This document shows, in pieces, positions 1-6,199 of a stretch of DNA of 10,776 nucleotides (its first letter is position 1; every line of letters starts with the position of its first letter). Source of the DNA: Caldifarciminota bacterium UBA2202 (GTDB taxonomy: Bacteria > Hydrothermota > 32-111); the NCBI GenBank assembly GCA_002327905.1, contig DCUY01000083.1, forward strand, positions 1 to 10,776, read 5' to 3'. The notes below the pieces were generated by a model. That model had not been told where the DNA came from and ran no database searches. It worked only from the letters and a program-made list of their open reading frames with translations. A program made the position numbers and the translations under genes.

Positions 1-196
1 TTATAGTTGATAGTTTATGGTTAAATGCGTTCTTTACAAGATTGACAGCAAGAAGTATTGCTGCTGTAGAAATGAGCCATGATCCGCTTGGAATTAATCC
101 GGCCGGAAGAAGCCACAATACCCCTGACATAATTAAAAACAAACCCCACCCGAGTCCGTTAACGCGGTTTTTTATCTCTCTCTTTTCATTATTCAC
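1..196 (-). CDS. Small membrane protein, 3' end cut by the window edge
   Basis: The minus-strand reading starts at GTG (196-194), with GGAG (203-206) six bases upstream, and runs open for 65 codons to position 1. An ATG a few bases further in lies in another frame and stops after five codons, which favours the GTG. The peptide has a charged start (NNEKREIKNRVNG), then a Trp/Gly/Leu-rich membrane segment (around GLGWGLFLIMSGVLWLLP) and a second hydrophobic stretch (WLISTAAILLAVNLV). This matches the general look of small two-TM bacterial envelope proteins with a GWGLFLI-like motif. I do not recognise a functionally characterised family and assign no function. It is transcribed divergently from the transporter at 334. 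Confidence 0.7.
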   Translation of the reverse strand, partial: MNNEKREIKNRVNGLGWGLFLIMSGVLWLLPAGLIPSGSWLISTAAILLAVNLVKNAFNHKLSTI

Positions 197-216
197 AACC
201 AACTCCTTTTTTCTTC

Positions 217-244
217 ATTATAACTACTAATACGGAATAATCAA
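217..244 (-). promoter_or_regulatory. Sigma-70-like promoter for the small membrane protein
   Basis: Read on the minus strand, a -35 of TTGATT (244-239), a 16-bp spacer and a perfect -10 TATAAT (222-217) lie just upstream of the GGAG ribosome-binding site (206-203) and the GTG start at 196. Identified by eye only. Confidence 0.55.
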
Positions 245-298
245 TAGAAAATTACCTAAGTTATGCATGATGATTCATTAATTCTCTATACATACCTG

Positions 299-326
299 TT
301 GACTCAAAATAATAAATCATTATAAA
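299..326 (+). promoter_or_regulatory. Sigma-70-like promoter for the EamA transporter
   Basis: TTGACT (299-304) and TATAAA (321-326) are separated by 16 bp. Transcription would be expected to begin near 332-334, at or next to the ATG at 334, so the mRNA may be leaderless. No Shine-Dalgarno sequence precedes the ATG. Confidence 0.5.
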
Positions 327-333
327 TGTATCA

Positions 334-1215
334 ATGAATAAAGACAGGCGGATGATTTATGTGTACGGACTTATTCCGGCAATAATTTGGGGAGTGTCAT
401 TCATTGCCACCAAGCAAGCAGTCGCCCAAATTGCGCCTTCCACACTCGGGTTTATCAGATTCGTAATTGCGTATGCTGTTTTGGAGATAGTCATGCTCTT
501 TAGAAAAGAGAAGGAGAAGATATCCGCGAGAGACAGATTGGTTTTGATTCTGATGGGATTTTTCGGAGTGACACTGTATTTTGTGGGGGAAAATTTCGGA
601 CTTCAGTATACATCCTCTTCAAACGGCTCATTGATTGTCTCTACTATTCCGATATTCACTCTTATAGCAGAGAGAATCATTTACAGAAAAAAGCCCTCTC
701 TGATGATTTCATTTGGAGTCTTGTTGAGTTTTATAGGGATATATATACTTATATTCGGATTCTCGGCAATGAAAGAGGTTAATGTAAAGGGTGACCTCGT
801 TATGTTCGTGCCGGTCTTCTCATGGGTCATATTCACATATATTTCCAAAATGAAGAAGACAAATCTAAGCACGCTTCTTGTCACAAAAGAGATGACTTTT
901 TATGGAGCAATAGCATTTCTTCCTTTTATGCTCTTTGAAATGAAGCGTGGCGTGTGCATATTCAGACTATCGACAGTCACATGGGTCTCTGTCTTATATC
1001 TCGCCGTAGTGTGCTCCTCTCTTGCTTATGTATTATGGAACAAGGCATTAAAAGAGTATGATGAAAAAGTAGTAAATAGTTTTATATATTTAATTCCTGT
1101 ATTTACTATTATATCGGAATTAATAATTTCGCGAAATATGCCGAAAATTTCAATGATACTCTCCTCTGTTCTCATTATTAGCGGATTATTTCTGACCCAC
1201 AGATATTCGAAGTGA
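334..1215 (+). CDS. EamA/DMT-superfamily transporter (RhaT/YdcZ-like permease)
   Basis: The product is 293 aa, a normal length for a ten-TM drug/metabolite transporter built from two EamA repeats. The first repeat opens with the typical IPAIIWGVSFIATKQAV segment and contains GENFGLQYTSSSNGSLIVSTIPIFT, near residues 85-112. The second repeat includes SLAYVLWNKALKEYDEKVV and a Pro-containing helix (YLIPVFTII), near residues 230-260. It probably moves a small metabolite or amino acid across the inner membrane, but substrate cannot be read from sequence in this family. The ATG at 334 has no ribosome-binding site. ATG 352 (residue 7) is an alternative start that loses only MNKDRR. The gene ends on a terminator and appears monocistronic. 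Confidence 0.9.
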   Translation: MNKDRRMIYVYGLIPAIIWGVSFIATKQAVAQIAPSTLGFIRFVIAYAVLEIVMLFRKEKEKISARDRLVLILMGFFGVTLYFVGENFGLQYTSSSNGSLIVSTIPIFTLIAERIIYRKKPSLMISFGVLLSFIGIYILIFGFSAMKEVNVKGDLVMFVPVFSWVIFTYISKMKKTNLSTLLVTKEMTFYGAIAFLPFMLFEMKRGVCIFRLSTVTWVSVLYLAVVCSSLAYVLWNKALKEYDEKVVNSFIYLIPVFTIISELIISRNMPKISMILSSVLIISGLFLTHRYSK

Positions 1216-1233
1216 CAGAAATGTCATTTTTTT
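1209..1233 (+). terminator. Intrinsic terminator overlapping the EamA stop codon
   Basis: TGACA (1213-1217) and TGTCA (1222-1226) form a stem with a GAAA loop, extendable by A-U and G-U pairs, followed by seven T residues (1227-1233). The TGA stop (1213-1215) is inside the left arm. The same dyad may also act as a protein-binding site for the downstream sigma-54 promoter (separate entry). Confidence 0.6.
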
Positions 1234-1237
1234 GACA
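1213..1237 (+). promoter_or_regulatory. Candidate upstream activator site: three TGACA half-sites
   Basis: Half-sites TGACA (1213-1217), TGTCA (1222-1226) and TGACA (1233-1237) form two nested inverted repeats with 4-bp and 6-bp spacers. They lie about 90-113 bp upstream of the predicted sigma-54 start near 1326, a usual distance for an enhancer-binding-protein site. The left dyad can be explained by the terminator alone, so this is a weak, position-based proposal. Confidence 0.25.
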
Positions 1238-1299
1238 GTTTTGTAATGAGTGCGGTTATTTCAAGTTTTTAAGTTGCGGTAAAAAAGGATGTTATCATT

Positions 1300-1315
1300 T
1301 GGCACATGGGTTGCT
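1300..1315 (+). promoter_or_regulatory. Sigma-54 (-24/-12) promoter of the surface-protein cluster
   Basis: TGGCAC (1300-1305), five bases (ATGGG) and TTGCT (1311-1315) match the RpoN consensus TGGCAC-N5-TTGCW. The invariant GG (1301-1302) and GC (1313-1314) are exactly 10 bp apart. The predicted start is near 1326, giving a ~20-base leader with a strong AAGGAGG site before ATG 1347. No other GG-N10-GC match of this quality was found on either strand by eye. It implies that an ATP-dependent sigma-54 activator controls the downstream genes. Confidence 0.75.
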
Positions 1316-1346
1316 TTGATATCTCACAACCAAACAAGGAGGCACG

Positions 1347-1718
1347 ATGAAAAAAATATTTGCAATTCTTCTAACAGCGGCTCTCATACTGACAAGCGTA
1401 TTTGTCTTTGCCGAAGAGAACAAAGAGGCGAATCTTGAAAATCAGGAGGAGCTGAATCAGGCAAAAGAGAATAATGCAGGTGAGACCCAGAATCAGGAGA
1501 AAAACCAGAACAAAGAGCAGAACAGAATTAAGAATCAGGAGCAGAATTTTGTCGATGAAGACGGAGATGGAATCTGCGACAATGCAAAGGACGGAGACGG
1601 TAGCAAGAACATGTACCAGAACCGCAATGAGAATCAGACAAGAAATCAGAACAAGAACCAGAACAACACAAATGGAAAGACACAGAGAAAGAACAATGAT
1701 GGAAAAGGCAAGAAATAG
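1347..1718 (+). CDS. Secreted Asn/Gln-rich small protein with one calcium-loop motif
   Basis: The product is 123 aa. Residues 1-22 form a clean signal peptide (KK, hydrophobic core, then VFVFA before EENK). The mature ~101 residues contain 25 Asn and 13 Gln, with most of the rest Lys, Glu, Arg, Gly and Asp. The protein is therefore expected to be disordered and exported. In the middle, residues 70-78 read DEDGDGICD, a DxDxDG calcium-binding-like loop containing the only cysteine. The same FxDEDGDGICDN cassette recurs near the end of the next gene. An AAGGAGG ribosome-binding site lies five bases before the ATG, and the gene is first behind the sigma-54 promoter. Function is unknown; a surface matrix, adhesion or metal-binding role is only a guess. 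Confidence 0.8.
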   Translation: MKKIFAILLTAALILTSVFVFAEENKEANLENQEELNQAKENNAGETQNQEKNQNKEQNRIKNQEQNFVDEDGDGICDNAKDGDGSKNMYQNRNENQTRNQNKNQNNTNGKTQRKNNDGKGKK

Positions 1719-2355
1719 CACTCACACTCCCTTTTTTAATATAACTCATACCTTGAGGGGACAATGGTCCCCTCTCGGTGTTTTATTAATTTTACTCTTT
1801 GCATTAAATATATCATCAAATGGAAAGAGCACTGACGGAACATTATTTTTGGGATATAAGGATGATGACAGGAACGGAGTGAATGATATTTATGTCGATT
1901 CTGACGGAGACGGGGTAAATGACATAGACAAAACAGCAGTCTGCGAGAATATGAAATTTGAAGATGCCGACAATGACGGGGTCAATGATATATTTGTCGA
2001 TATGGACGGAGACGGAGTCAATGATATTTATCTCCTTTCAAAGAATCTGCCTGTGATTGACAATAACAAGGACGGAATAAATGACATAACCGGAATGAAA
2101 TACAAAAAGGGATTCTACAATGGATCTCTGACAGGATTTGCAATTGAGGAGAGGGGGATTTGGCTTGATGATTTTAAGGATGATGACAATGATCTAACAG
2201 ACGATGAAATTAAAAATGAATTTTCAATAAATAGAATGGATTCTTTCATAGATGAAGACGGAGACGGGATTTGCGATAACAGAGAGAATAAAATGAATAT
2301 GAGAAGTTATCACACAATATTCAGAAAAGAGAATAAAAAAGGGAGAAATAAGTGA
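1696..2355 (+). CDS. Exported or anchored protein with Asp-rich calcium-loop repeats; start uncertain
   Basis: From ATG 1696 the product is 219 aa and overlaps the preceding gene by 23 bp. ATG 1699 and TTG 1753 (200 aa) are other possible starts, and none has a strong ribosome-binding site. A hydrophobic segment (GVLLILLFAL, residues ~28-37) could be a signal sequence or anchor. Then come repeats of the DxDxDGxND type: DDDRNGVND and DSDGDGVND (56-76), DADNDGVND and DMDGDGVND (90-110), DNNKDGIND (122-130), a looser DDDNDLTDD, and DEDGDGICD (186-194). These resemble thrombospondin type-3 or dockerin-like Ca2+ loops. The frame stays open upstream to 1474, but that part is an Arg/Thr-rich shadow of the previous gene. 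Its stop overlaps the next start (GTGA), implying translational coupling. Function is unknown. Confidence 0.7.
   Translation: MMEKARNSTHTPFFNITHTLRGQWSPLGVLLILLFALNISSNGKSTDGTLFLGYKDDDRNGVNDIYVDSDGDGVNDIDKTAVCENMKFEDADNDGVNDIFVDMDGDGVNDIYLLSKNLPVIDNNKDGINDITGMKYKKGFYNGSLTGFAIEERGIWLDDFKDDDNDLTDDEIKNEFSINRMDSFIDEDGDGICDNRENKMNMRSYHTIFRKENKKGRNK
1750..1793 (+). terminator. Strong hairpin between the first two surface genes, probable (partial) terminator
   Basis: GAGGGGAC (1755-1762) and GTCCCCTC (1767-1774) form a perfect 8-bp stem with an AATG loop. ACC (1750-1752) and GGT (1777-1779) extend it across a 2x2 internal loop, and a T-rich run from 1781 follows. It starts 31 bases after the stop of the Asn/Gln-rich gene. 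The next gene's open frame runs straight through it, so read-through is needed for downstream expression unless an unseen promoter exists. Confidence 0.65.
1873..2031 (+). repeat. Internal duplication encoding paired calcium loops
   Basis: Stretches 1873-1929 and 1972-2031 are near-identical at DNA level. Each encodes two Asp-rich loops: NGVNDIYVDSDGDGVNDI in the first and DGVNDIFVDMDGDGVNDI in the second. They share words such as GACGGAGACGG and AATGATAT. About 42 bases of non-repeat sequence lie between the two copies. This is intragenic repeat expansion, typical of extracellular calcium-binding proteins. Confidence 0.7.
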
Positions 2356-3356
2356 AAAGATTTTTAATTCTAACAGTAGTTGTATTCATGTCATTTTTGA
2401 TTCATGCATCAATGTTAGATGTATCTCTTACCGACAATGTTTACAATTCAGCGTCAAAGGAGTATGACCTTCAATTGAATGCAGGCTACAATGGCAGATT
2501 GAATACAGACAAGTTCGATATATTCTTAAACTTCGGTCTGTTCACTCCGTTTATCAATAACTATATGATGAGTCTTCCGTCGGATATTTCATTTCAGTTT
2601 GTACCGATTGACAAGTTGAATAGAACTTTCATGCTTGGAGCTTACTCTTTTGAGACATTCTATCCGTTTGAAGAATACAGGGAGAATAATATACTTGCTC
2701 CCGGCCTCTTTTTCGATCACAAGGAATATGTCAATGACTATCTGATAGTAAGAAATTCATTGGACGGAAGAACGGAGAGATATCTATTTTTAAATGATTT
2801 TTCGAATTCCAAAATAGAGGCATCGACAAAGTGGATGGTCGGTCTGCCAATCGGAATGTCCGTGCATTTAAACGGATTTTTCGGATACAAATTGAATAGT
2901 GACAACAGCAATGTGAAAAAGTGGTCAATTTCACCTCTTGTAAGTTTGAATCTTTTTGACAATATCGGATTGTCACTCTCAGGATTATACTCTCAGTCTA
3001 TCGGAGAGACTCTTGATTACTATATTGACGACACATTTATTGATGAATATTTTTACAGTGAGGGGCAGTTGAAAGGCAAGGCAACCATTCTTACAGGCAA
3101 AGATAGCAGAATTGTATTTTCCTGTATATATTCTGTGCGGGACTATCTGCCTCTTCTTTATACTGCAGACACTGACGGTTTCACAGCAGGCGCGGTTGAA
3201 AGCAGAGAGGACAGTATATTGACTGTTGAAATCACCGTAAAAGTGAAAAAAGAGGGATTATCACCTTATTTGAGTTATATTTATGAAAGGCGGGTGTCGA
3301 CAAATGCGCAATATTCTTATAACAGCAACAGTCTTACTCTCGGTATTGAATTTTAG
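2352..3356 (+). CDS. Probable outer-membrane beta-barrel protein
   Basis: The product is 334 aa. The GTG start overlaps the previous stop and has GGGAG (2341-2345) six bases upstream. Residues 1-20 are a signal peptide (KRF, then a Val/Phe/Leu core ending LIHAS). The rest is rich in alternating aromatic/hydrophobic strands separated by polar Asn/Asp/Ser/Gly turns, for example FDIFLNFGLFTPF, VHLNGFFGYKL, ISPLVSLNLFDNIGLSLSGLYSQS and LSPYLSYIYERR. It ends in SLTLGIEF, with the terminal aromatic residue favoured by the BAM machinery. These traits support a beta-barrel and a diderm cell. No specific porin or transporter family is recognised. Being coupled to the calcium-loop protein and followed by a lipoprotein, it may act as their surface anchor or exporter (inference). 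Confidence 0.75.
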   Translation: MKRFLILTVVVFMSFLIHASMLDVSLTDNVYNSASKEYDLQLNAGYNGRLNTDKFDIFLNFGLFTPFINNYMMSLPSDISFQFVPIDKLNRTFMLGAYSFETFYPFEEYRENNILAPGLFFDHKEYVNDYLIVRNSLDGRTERYLFLNDFSNSKIEASTKWMVGLPIGMSVHLNGFFGYKLNSDNSNVKKWSISPLVSLNLFDNIGLSLSGLYSQSIGETLDYYIDDTFIDEYFYSEGQLKGKATILTGKDSRIVFSCIYSVRDYLPLLYTADTDGFTAGAVESREDSILTVEITVKVKKEGLSPYLSYIYERRVSTNAQYSYNSNSLTLGIEF

Positions 3357-3768
3357 CTGTTCTCTGAACAATTCCAACTATGAGTATGTGAGAATTAAAA
3401 CTGACTCTCTGGAACTGTATCTTGAGAGCGAGACTAAAAACTACTATGATGATAGCGGATACTATGTGATGCACGCAGAGGATTCTCAAAAAAACTTTAC
3501 AGTTGATTTGATAATACCAATAGATGACTACCTTAATGTTATATATATTCCTTATGATAATTTTACAGAAGTAAGATTTTTTGATAATTCATCGAAAACA
3601 ACTTATTCTGCTTCAAACTCAATGGGAAGAGGGGAGATAAGAATTGAATCCCGTCCTGATTCGAATTTCAATCAATTGTCAGGGTCATTCTCAGGCACTC
3701 TTCTTAATGTCAGCGACGAAACTGACAGCATTGTCATTTCTGAAGGATATTTTGTTTTTCTTTTTTAA
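3304..3768 (+). CDS. Probable lipoprotein of unknown function
   Basis: The start chosen is ATG 3304, giving 154 aa. It has GGCGGG (3289-3294) nine bases upstream and begins with a compact signal sequence (MRNILITATVLLSVLNFSC). An earlier ATG at 3283 lacks a ribosome-binding site and adds an unlikely KGGCRQ. The cysteine at residue 19 after LNFS fits a relaxed lipobox of the type tolerated in spirochaetes and some other diderms; it is not the canonical LAGC. The mature part is polar and beta-rich, with EYVRIKTDSLELYLESE and a C-terminal hydrophobic strand (SEGYFVFLF). The gene starts inside the barrel gene (53-bp overlap) and ends in a TTAATTAA palindrome shared with the convergent kinase stop. 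No family is recognised. Confidence 0.65.
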   Translation: MRNILITATVLLSVLNFSCSLNNSNYEYVRIKTDSLELYLESETKNYYDDSGYYVMHAEDSQKNFTVDLIIPIDDYLNVIYIPYDNFTEVRFFDNSSKTTYSASNSMGRGEIRIESRPDSNFNQLSGSFSGTLLNVSDETDSIVISEGYFVFLF

Positions 3769-5207
3769 TTAAGAGGGATTTTTACTGTAAAGACGCTTCC
3801 TTTATTTATTATTGAAGTGACCTCTATTTTTCCATTGTATTTTTGAAGCAGTTTCATTACCGAGAAGAGTCCTATCCCAGTTCCTATCGGGCGTTCGTCT
3901 TTTGAGGATGGAGCAGTTGATTTTGTAGTGAAATACATTTCAAAGATTCTCTCCTTGGTTTTTTCCGACATACCACAGCCTGTATCTTCAACCTGAATAT
4001 GAATGTTATGATTGAAATATTGGGTCCTAACGGATAATTGCTTCACGGGAGAATCTGTCATTGAGTCAATCGCATTGTCTATGATGTTTAAAAATATCAT
4101 CTTAAAATCATTATAGACTCCCTTTATTTCAGGTATTGTCTCATCAAAATCCTGATTGTATTTTATCCCCTTGTTAGTCATCATCTGCCTTAAAAACTCG
4201 AGTTCGCTTAAAATAAGATTATTAATGCTGAAAAGAGATTCCTCTTCCGAATTGTCGGAGCGGTATTTTACAAGAATGGATTTAAGCTGGTCAATTACGA
4301 AATTCAGATTCTTCATTACAATATCAAGCTTAAAATCGGACAGAAGCTCAGGCTTTTTTGATAGAAGGACTTGCAGATAACCCTTCACATTGGTGAGAGG
4401 ATTATTGATATTATGAACAATCGACTCGCTCAGCCTCTCCATTGTTATCATTCTGTTAAGTTTCAACAATTCTATCTCTTTCTTTTTTACTTCCTCAAGC
4501 TTTACTATGTTGGCAACTGCGTTTATGTAAAAAATTATAAAGACTGCAATAAGAATTGTTGCAAGGGATAGAAGAACAACAAACATTATCGTCGTGTCAT
4601 TTATCTGTTTGAAAATTTCTGATTTTAGACGGAAGAACACGAGAGTAAATTTGTGCCTTTGAGAGGAAGACGACGATTTGTAATTAACAAGATAGTTTTT
4701 TGTCTCAAAAAATCCATATGATGAATTTACAGGCATTCTCTTTTCCATGCCGGACATGACTTCGACCGGAAGAGAATGATTCACATTAAATCCGTATAGA
4801 GCTATTGTCTGAGAGATTGATTTCATGAATGGAAGATTTTTTGATATGCAGTGTTCAGGAATAAGATGTAGGGTGTCATTGCTTTTGGCTATGATAAAGG
4901 AATCAGAGACAAGTATGTCAGTATAATTCTGCAGAATAAAGGAATCTGCTTTATCTTTCACAACAAGATTATACAATTGGGCTTCGGTCAAAATTTTGTG
5001 TGAAGTGTCGCCGTGCACTTCAAAATACAGAAGATTGTGCAATGCTTTATCCGTGAGACTCACAAAATTGTTCAGCAGAAGGTCTGACTTTGAATAATTG
5101 TCGATTTTTGCCTCTGAATGCATATTTAAATACAGTATCAGCCCGAAGATTGAGAACATTAAGATAAAAAGAATGCCTGCGAATATAATGTAAAAGCTAT
5201 CTTTCAT
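3765..5207 (-). CDS. Membrane sensor histidine kinase with periplasmic domain
   Basis: The product is 480 aa. TM1 (about 6-28) and TM2 (about 206-229) bracket a ~175-residue extracytoplasmic domain of no recognised type. A short charged coil (235-255) leads into the H-box ESIVHNINNPL with His265. The ATPase then shows the N box (FLNIIDNAI, N374/N378), G1 box (DTGCG, D408), F box (FEMYF, 422-426) and G2 box (GTGIGLFS, 442-449). This is a HisKA/HATPase_c kinase of the NtrB/AtoS/ZraS-like style (HxINNPLT), and kinases of that style often feed sigma-54 activators. The residue after His is Asn, not the usual Glu/Asp. There is no attached receiver and no response-regulator gene in the window. The start overlaps the upstream PDZ gene as ATGA, and the stop overlaps the convergent lipoprotein gene by 4 bp. 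Confidence 0.92.
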   Translation of the reverse strand: MKDSFYIIFAGILFILMFSIFGLILYLNMHSEAKIDNYSKSDLLLNNFVSLTDKALHNLLYFEVHGDTSHKILTEAQLYNLVVKDKADSFILQNYTDILVSDSFIIAKSNDTLHLIPEHCISKNLPFMKSISQTIALYGFNVNHSLPVEVMSGMEKRMPVNSSYGFFETKNYLVNYKSSSSSQRHKFTLVFFRLKSEIFKQINDTTIMFVVLLSLATILIAVFIIFYINAVANIVKLEEVKKKEIELLKLNRMITMERLSESIVHNINNPLTNVKGYLQVLLSKKPELLSDFKLDIVMKNLNFVIDQLKSILVKYRSDNSEEESLFSINNLILSELEFLRQMMTNKGIKYNQDFDETIPEIKGVYNDFKMIFLNIIDNAIDSMTDSPVKQLSVRTQYFNHNIHIQVEDTGCGMSEKTKERIFEMYFTTKSTAPSSKDERPIGTGIGLFSVMKLLQKYNGKIEVTSIINKGSVFTVKIPLN

Positions 5208-6199
5208 AAAAAGACTCTTGCCAGCCTCTTCTTATATATTACAATAAAAACCAAAAACAAAAAAAACATATAAAAGAAAATCGAAAATGGAAGAAGCTCC
5301 TTCTTTCTTAAAGCAAACGGAAGTCCGTAAAGAACAGGATAAAGAACAAGAATGAAGAGCAAAACAAAAGATGTTATGAAATACTCTTTTGGTTGTTTAG
5401 TCACATACATTTTCAAGGTCTTGATGAAAATCGAAACTATGGAATAAATCGCCACAAGGGCCATTGATATCTGCGAAAAACGGAGGTATAGCATTAAGTG
5501 AGAGTAATCGCTCTCAAACAATGTATAAGTCCATTTGAAATATGATGCAATCCATAAAAGAGACGAGAGTATTACGAAGGAGGAAAGAATCCGCAGAGGC
5601 CATTTGACGGAAAACTCATAAAGATAATAATGAGAAAACTGCAAAATGGAAAATGAAAGAACAGTTGTAATTACCATCATTGAAGAATAAAGTATTCTGT
5701 GGGAAAAAGGCACATTGAACATTGACATCAGAAGAGAAAGGCAGAGAAAGAACAGATACAGATAAATTTTCGTTTTTGTATGGGCAAAAGAATTGAAAAA
5801 AAACATGGTAAAAATCGAATATATCAATCCGAATATGAGATACAGCATAAGTTTAGGCAATGAAAATCTTCTCTCCGCAACAGCCGAGAATGAAACAATG
5901 CTGTCGTCCCTCTCAATCGTATAATGCAGAGTGTCTCCGGGGGTTGTTCTGTCAAATACGAGGTTATGAAGCACATGCCGATTTAAAATTTTCTCTTCAT
6001 TGACATAAAGTATTTTATCTCCAATATGCATGCCGGCACGGTATACATTGCTTGAAGGATTCACATAATCGACTATAAGGTTATTATTGCTGTATTTATA
6101 AACAGCCTTGTCATTTGAAATCTGAGAAGATTTGTAAGACGCATAAAATAAAAGAGCAAAAGAAATAACTAAAACCACGAATGAAATGAAGTTTTTCAT
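5204..6199 (-). CDS. PDZ plus seven-TM membrane protein (paralogue 2), ComP-like sensor half
   Basis: The product is 331 aa. TM1 (about 4-22) is followed by an extracytoplasmic PDZ domain (about 35-105) with the characteristic YRAGMHIGDKILYVN signature (Y53-N67). Seven further TM helices lie near 116-136, 143-162, 169-188, 202-220, 235-259, 273-293 and 303-322, and the protein ends in a positively charged tail (KKRLAR). One TM, PDZ, then several TMs with a late LYGLPFAL...LLP motif recalls the sensor region of ComP-type kinases. There is no kinase, cyclase or other output domain. The ATG abuts the previous stop (TAAATG), with GGAG ten bases upstream, and the 3' end overlaps the kinase start. 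It probably signals to, or scaffolds, that kinase (inference). Confidence 0.8.
   Translation of the reverse strand: MKNFISFVVLVISFALLFYASYKSSQISNDKAVYKYSNNNLIVDYVNPSSNVYRAGMHIGDKILYVNEEKILNRHVLHNLVFDRTTPGDTLHYTIERDDSIVSFSAVAERRFSLPKLMLYLIFGLIYSIFTMFFFNSFAHTKTKIYLYLFFLCLSLLMSMFNVPFSHRILYSSMMVITTVLSFSILQFSHYYLYEFSVKWPLRILSSFVILSSLLWIASYFKWTYTLFESDYSHLMLYLRFSQISMALVAIYSIVSIFIKTLKMYVTKQPKEYFITSFVLLFILVLYPVLYGLPFALRKKELLPFSIFFYMFFLFLVFIVIYKKRLARVFL

Noticed and set aside
42..230. A 62-codon plus-strand frame at the left edge
   Set aside because: The opposite strand has a better gene: RBS, GTG start, promoter and a membrane-protein pattern covering 1-196.
1474..1695. Upstream extension of the calcium-loop protein
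   Set aside because: The extension is an Arg/Thr-rich shadow of the low-complexity Asn/Gln gene in another frame. Real protein character begins only downstream.
1690..1720. Programmed frameshift fusing the Asn/Gln protein to the calcium-loop protein
   Set aside because: The shared cassette is suggestive, but no convincing slippery sequence is present and a terminator follows the first stop. Separate starts are simpler.
1371..1764. Antisense hydrophobic frames opposite the Asn/Gln-rich gene
   Set aside because: Leu/Val/Ile-rich reading frames are the expected complement of Asn/Gln/Lys codons. No start signals support them.
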